Positions 61,377 through 64,000 of a stretch of DNA of 64,000 nucleotides are shown one piece after another. Both the position numbers and the translations under genes were made by a program. Under the pieces are notes generated by a model, which was given only the letters and a program-made list of their open reading frames with translations, searched no databases and had not been told where the DNA came from. Within the stretch, counting starts at the first letter, position 1. Every line of letters begins with the position of its first letter. Source of the DNA: Gammaproteobacteria bacterium (GTDB lineage Bacteria; Pseudomonadota; Gammaproteobacteria; Pseudomonadales; Cellvibrionaceae); assembly GCA_021151835.1 (NCBI GenBank), contig JAGKWO010000007.1:62001-126000 (forward strand), in the 5' to 3' direction.

Positions 61377-62174
61377 TTATGATGTTTTGGATGTCTTTAG
61401 CTGCAATAACTGGGTGTTTAATTGATTAATTTTGGCAGCCATCTCCTCGATGAGGCCAAGGCAGATCTGTGGTTGATGTTCAATTAATGTAATAAATTCT
61501 TCTTTCCGCACCGCTAAAACAGTGCAATCACTGCTTGCAATCACAGATGCGATACGGGGTTGGCGAGTGAAAACAGCCAGGGCGCCGAAGATTTCATTAG
61601 CATTGATTTCCCCGACCTTAATTCCGTCACACACTGCGTCAGCCGACCCTTCCAGCAAGGTGTAAACCTTATGTGCGGCATCGCCTTGCTGAATAATCGT
61701 TTCTCCCGCGCGATAGTGCATAAAGCCCGCCGAAGGCTGGAACTCGCTACGCAATTCCTGGGTAAATGCCTGTTCGTAGAGGCTCAGTGTGCAAAGCAGG
61801 TAATACGCCCAATTGCGTTGGCTTTTCAGGTCGGTATTGACCGCAGTTACCAGTGCATCGCGCTCATAAGCTACAAACGTAACCGGGGCTTTACAGGAGA
61901 ATTGGCCTTGGGGAAGGTTAAGGGAGCGCGGCAGGCCAAGCAGGTCGCCCTCGGTGAAATGCATTACTAATTTGCCATTCAAGTAATAATCTACCTGGCC
62001 TTCGATAACGCGCAGCAGCCGTGTCGGGGTTATATCCGCAAATAGGTCATTGCTGGCGTTGACAACAAATGGATCATCCGCGGGTTCAACCAGTGCACAT
62101 AAAAGGTCACTAAGGCCGCGCAATTTGGCGGCCAAGTCAGACATCAATTCAGACTGCTTAATAGGGAAGTGCAT
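61377..62174 (-). CDS. Cyclic-nucleotide-binding domain protein
   Basis: A 265-aa cytoplasmic protein with two cNMP-like beta-roll halves; the C-terminal one (about 140-250) is clear, with YRAGETIIQQGDAAHKVYTLLEGSADAV and FGALAVFTRQPRIASVIASSDC. No DNA-binding helix-turn-helix follows, so it is not a Crp-type regulator in the usual sense. A sensor or adaptor role is likely. Initiation at 62174 or at the Met 10 codons later is possible. Confidence 0.85.
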   Translation of the reverse strand: MHFPIKQSELMSDLAAKLRGLSDLLCALVEPADDPFVVNASNDLFADITPTRLLRVIEGQVDYYLNGKLVMHFTEGDLLGLPRSLNLPQGQFSCKAPVTFVAYERDALVTAVNTDLKSQRNWAYYLLCTLSLYEQAFTQELRSEFQPSAGFMHYRAGETIIQQGDAAHKVYTLLEGSADAVCDGIKVGEINANEIFGALAVFTRQPRIASVIASSDCTVLAVRKEEFITLIEHQPQICLGLIEEMAAKINQLNTQLLQLKTSKTS

Positions 62175-62288
62175 AAGGCCTCAAGTCACTAAATAGCGTA
62201 AACAATACGTTTTTTAGTGTAGCCTGTGTCACCGGAAAATTTGTATTTCCCGCTTCAGTCTGTGACCCTTGTGCCGTTTTTAGCAAAC

Positions 62289-62594
62289 TCAGGCCGTGGC
62301 CTGGGTAAAACCGCCACCGCTTTCGGGTAGTTCCGCTTCAAAGACAAGCCGGGCTTTCAAATCAGAAGGAAGGTCGTTCCAATGGACATCCATTAACGCT
62401 CCCTGCAGAGCATAAAGCATGACTTTGGAAACGTTGATATCGCGAGCCCTGATACGACGATAAGCTTCGACAGCGCCCATTCGTTTGAGGTCGGCGTGGG
62501 TGTTAATCCCTATTGCACGCAGGATATTTACCGATGCCATTCCAAGGTTCTTTAATTGCAATAACTCACTATGACAGGCAGTCATACAATGCAA
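62289..62594 (-). CDS. TfoX C-terminal domain protein
   Basis: A 101-aa protein that corresponds only to the C-terminal helix-hairpin-helix-like domain of TfoX/Sxy. LLQLKNLGMASVNILRAIGI, GAVEAYRRIRA and LYALQGALMDVHW are the recognisable segments. Full TfoX has an additional N-terminal domain and activates competence genes via CRP. Short forms like this are widespread; their function is not settled. Start 62594 or 62585. Confidence 0.85.
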   Translation of the reverse strand: MHCMTACHSELLQLKNLGMASVNILRAIGINTHADLKRMGAVEAYRRIRARDINVSKVMLYALQGALMDVHWNDLPSDLKARLVFEAELPESGGGFTQATA

Positions 62595-62768
62595 TCTCCA
62601 TTTATTATTATCGGATGTTGTGTTTAAAATTCCCGTTAACAGCGCAGGCTTATCTTACATACTTGCTTCTCTTGTGCAATCCCTTTCGACTGAAAGAGCT
62701 GAAACTTAAGATCAGCGGTGGAAAATTATTTTGCCTGCTGGCGTATGTTGTAGCGATTGTTTTTATTC

Positions 62769-63476
62769 ATGAATCCAGTTCGCCGGAGAAATCAGGTGCT
62801 TGACCCGATACAACGCCAATTACTTGGACTCGATGAAAATTTTCTGGCGTACTCTCCGGAGTTGAACAGCCGGCTTCATCCAGCAACTCTAGCAGCAGTT
62901 TTGGATTTGCGCGCGCGCGCCGCAAAATTTGATTTCGATTTGCGAATTGCGAGCAGTTTTCGTAGTTTTGAGCGGCAATTATTGATCTGGAATAACAAGG
63001 CGCTCGGTCTTCGTCCGGTATTGGACTCTGCCGGCCTGCCAGTAGAGATGCATCGTTTGGATGAACGCGAAAAAGTGTTTGCGATTTTGCGTTGGTCGGC
63101 GTTACCAGGCGCCTCCCGCCATCATTGGGGTAGTGATTTCGATGTGTATGGCGCTTCACACATCGATCCGGAATATCAGGTACAGCTGACAGTTGCCGAA
63201 ACCGAAACCGGTGGTCCTTTTGCCGAATTTCATCGCTGGCTGGCGGTTGAGTTGCAGCAATTTAATAGTCAGTTCTATCGCCCGTACGCTGAAGACCATG
63301 GCGGTATAGCACCAGAGCCCTGGCATTTAAGTTATGCGCCACTGGCAAAAAATTACGCGCAACTTTTTACGCTGGATCTCTTGCGTGCGCAACTTGAGCT
63401 GGCGCCGCTGGAGCTTAAAGACACGGTACTGGAAAACCTGGATGAAATTTTTCAGCGCTATATTCGTGTCGATTAA
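62769..63476 (+). CDS. M15B (VanY-type) D-alanyl-D-alanine carboxypeptidase family protein
   Basis: A 235-aa zinc peptidase of the LAS fold. SSFRSFERQ, SRHHWGSDFDV (His and Asp zinc ligands) and EPWHLSY (catalytic Glu-region and third ligand) are in the usual order. No signal peptide is evident from the start at 62769, which is unusual for a peptidoglycan enzyme; an upstream TTG at 62757 does not add one. It may trim muropeptides. It stands upstream of an MFS gene. Confidence 0.88.
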   Translation: MNPVRRRNQVLDPIQRQLLGLDENFLAYSPELNSRLHPATLAAVLDLRARAAKFDFDLRIASSFRSFERQLLIWNNKALGLRPVLDSAGLPVEMHRLDEREKVFAILRWSALPGASRHHWGSDFDVYGASHIDPEYQVQLTVAETETGGPFAEFHRWLAVELQQFNSQFYRPYAEDHGGIAPEPWHLSYAPLAKNYAQLFTLDLLRAQLELAPLELKDTVLENLDEIFQRYIRVD

Positions 63477-63499
63477 TTTCTCAATCGGAATAAATTATT

Positions 63500-64000
63500 T
63501 TGAATACAACTACTACTGCGGTATCGAAAACAGGCATTCGTGCATGGATGTTATTTGATTGGGCCGCCCAGCCATTTTTTACTGTCATTATCACGTTTAT
63601 TTTTGGCCCTTATTTTGTGTCGCGGCTGGCAGGTGATCCCGTTGCCGGGCAGGCAGCCTGGGGATATACGATCACTATTGCAGGCATTTTGATTGCCATT
63701 TTATCGCCGTTATTAGGTGCGATTGCGGATGAAACCGGAAAACGCAAACCCTGGATTGCATTTTTTGCGCTCATTAAAATTACTGCGCTCGTGCTGTTAT
63801 GGCAGGCGGCACCCGGTTCGCCGCTATGGTTGCCAATGTTATGCATAATTGCCGCGATGGTCGCCGCGGAATTTTCCATCGTGTTTAACGATTCAATGAT
63901 GCCGCGTTTGATTCCTGCGCAAGATATCGGGCGCATCTCCAATCTGGCCTGGGGGTTGGGTTACGCTGGTGGGCTGGTGGTTTTATTCAGTGTGCTTTTG
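63500..64000 (+). CDS. MFS transporter, UMF1 family (N-terminal part)
   Basis: The frame is open from 63500 to the window end (167 codons) and continues beyond it. RAWMLFDWAAQPFF near the start is the UMF1 (Atg22-like) signature, and five hydrophobic segments and the MFS loop GAIADETGKRKPW are visible. No ATG lies at the expected place, so TTG 63500 after CGGAA is the likely start. Substrate unknown; UMF1 members have been linked to sugar or amino acid export. Confidence 0.85.
   Translation, partial: MNTTTTAVSKTGIRAWMLFDWAAQPFFTVIITFIFGPYFVSRLAGDPVAGQAAWGYTITIAGILIAILSPLLGAIADETGKRKPWIAFFALIKITALVLLWQAAPGSPLWLPMLCIIAAMVAAEFSIVFNDSMMPRLIPAQDIGRISNLAWGLGYAGGLVVLFSVLL

Noticed and set aside
1..64000. 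CRISPR arrays, insertion sequences, prophage, tRNA or rRNA genes
   Set aside because: No spaced direct-repeat array, transposase, phage structural gene or RNA gene was seen on reading both strands; short RNA genes could be missed by eye.

Overview
The window reads as a chromosome segment of a plant- or algal-polysaccharide-degrading gammaproteobacterium of the Cellvibrio type. Pointers are glycoside hydrolases with poly-serine linkers and CBM6-like modules, a TonB receptor with an AraC-type membrane regulator, a lipid A/heptose core locus, and the lptM-lysA-dapF-DUF484-xerC block. The genus is an inference; no rRNA or tRNA gene was seen.

Region 1 (1-21790) is the striking part: a divergent biosynthetic gene cluster that I cannot match to a described product. 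The leftward arm encodes an L-prolyl-type AMP ligase, a carrier protein and an acyl-CoA dehydrogenase-like enzyme. This is the trio that makes pyrrole-2-carboxyl-S-carrier in prodigiosin and pyoluteorin pathways. The same arm carries an ectoine-synthase-like cupin, a transglutaminase-like enzyme and trpF, trpA, trpD and trpC homologues, with no trpB in view. The TrpD homologue has lost the anthranilate-binding residues but kept the PRPP/metal motifs. The TrpA homologue keeps both catalytic acids but has lost the residue that talks to TrpB. The rightward arm encodes a FabB-type ketosynthase, a second carrier protein, a class I-like HMG-CoA reductase, an Fe-S/FAD oxidoreductase, a UbiD-family decarboxylase, EtfBA, an exported flavodoxin, a DUF2165 membrane protein, a CrtC/AttH-like secreted protein, an MMPL/RND exporter and a LolA-like periplasmic protein. 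The divergent promoter region holds a lux-box-like dyad and a tandem 15-bp repeat.

Region 2 (21812-32696) is a beta-glucan utilisation locus: GH30, two multimodular GH5 enzymes with CBM6-like domains, an AraC-type regulator and a TonB receptor. A TTCGAG motif recurs upstream of the GH5 genes and the regulator. A candidate small RNA sits between the two GH5 genes.

Region 3 (32863-38584) is a signalling group: a protein with a histone-H1-like Lys/Ala tail, a Ser/Thr kinase-TPR protein, an FHA protein and a degenerate sigma-54-activator-like AAA+ protein.

Region 4 (38660-46775) holds lptM-lysA-dapF-DUF484-xerC with a decayed alpha/beta hydrolase inside it, a glycine-zipper protein, a DsbA-like protein, a GH53 galactanase and an EmrE-like transporter. 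Region 5 (46909-57502) is glnE and ilvE, then the envelope locus waaF, a waaG-waaP fusion, msbA and hldE. Region 6 (57523-64000) holds yqhD, an htpX-HtrA-Rieske operon, a cyclic-nucleotide-binding protein, a TfoX C-terminal domain protein, a VanY-type peptidase and the start of an MFS transporter.
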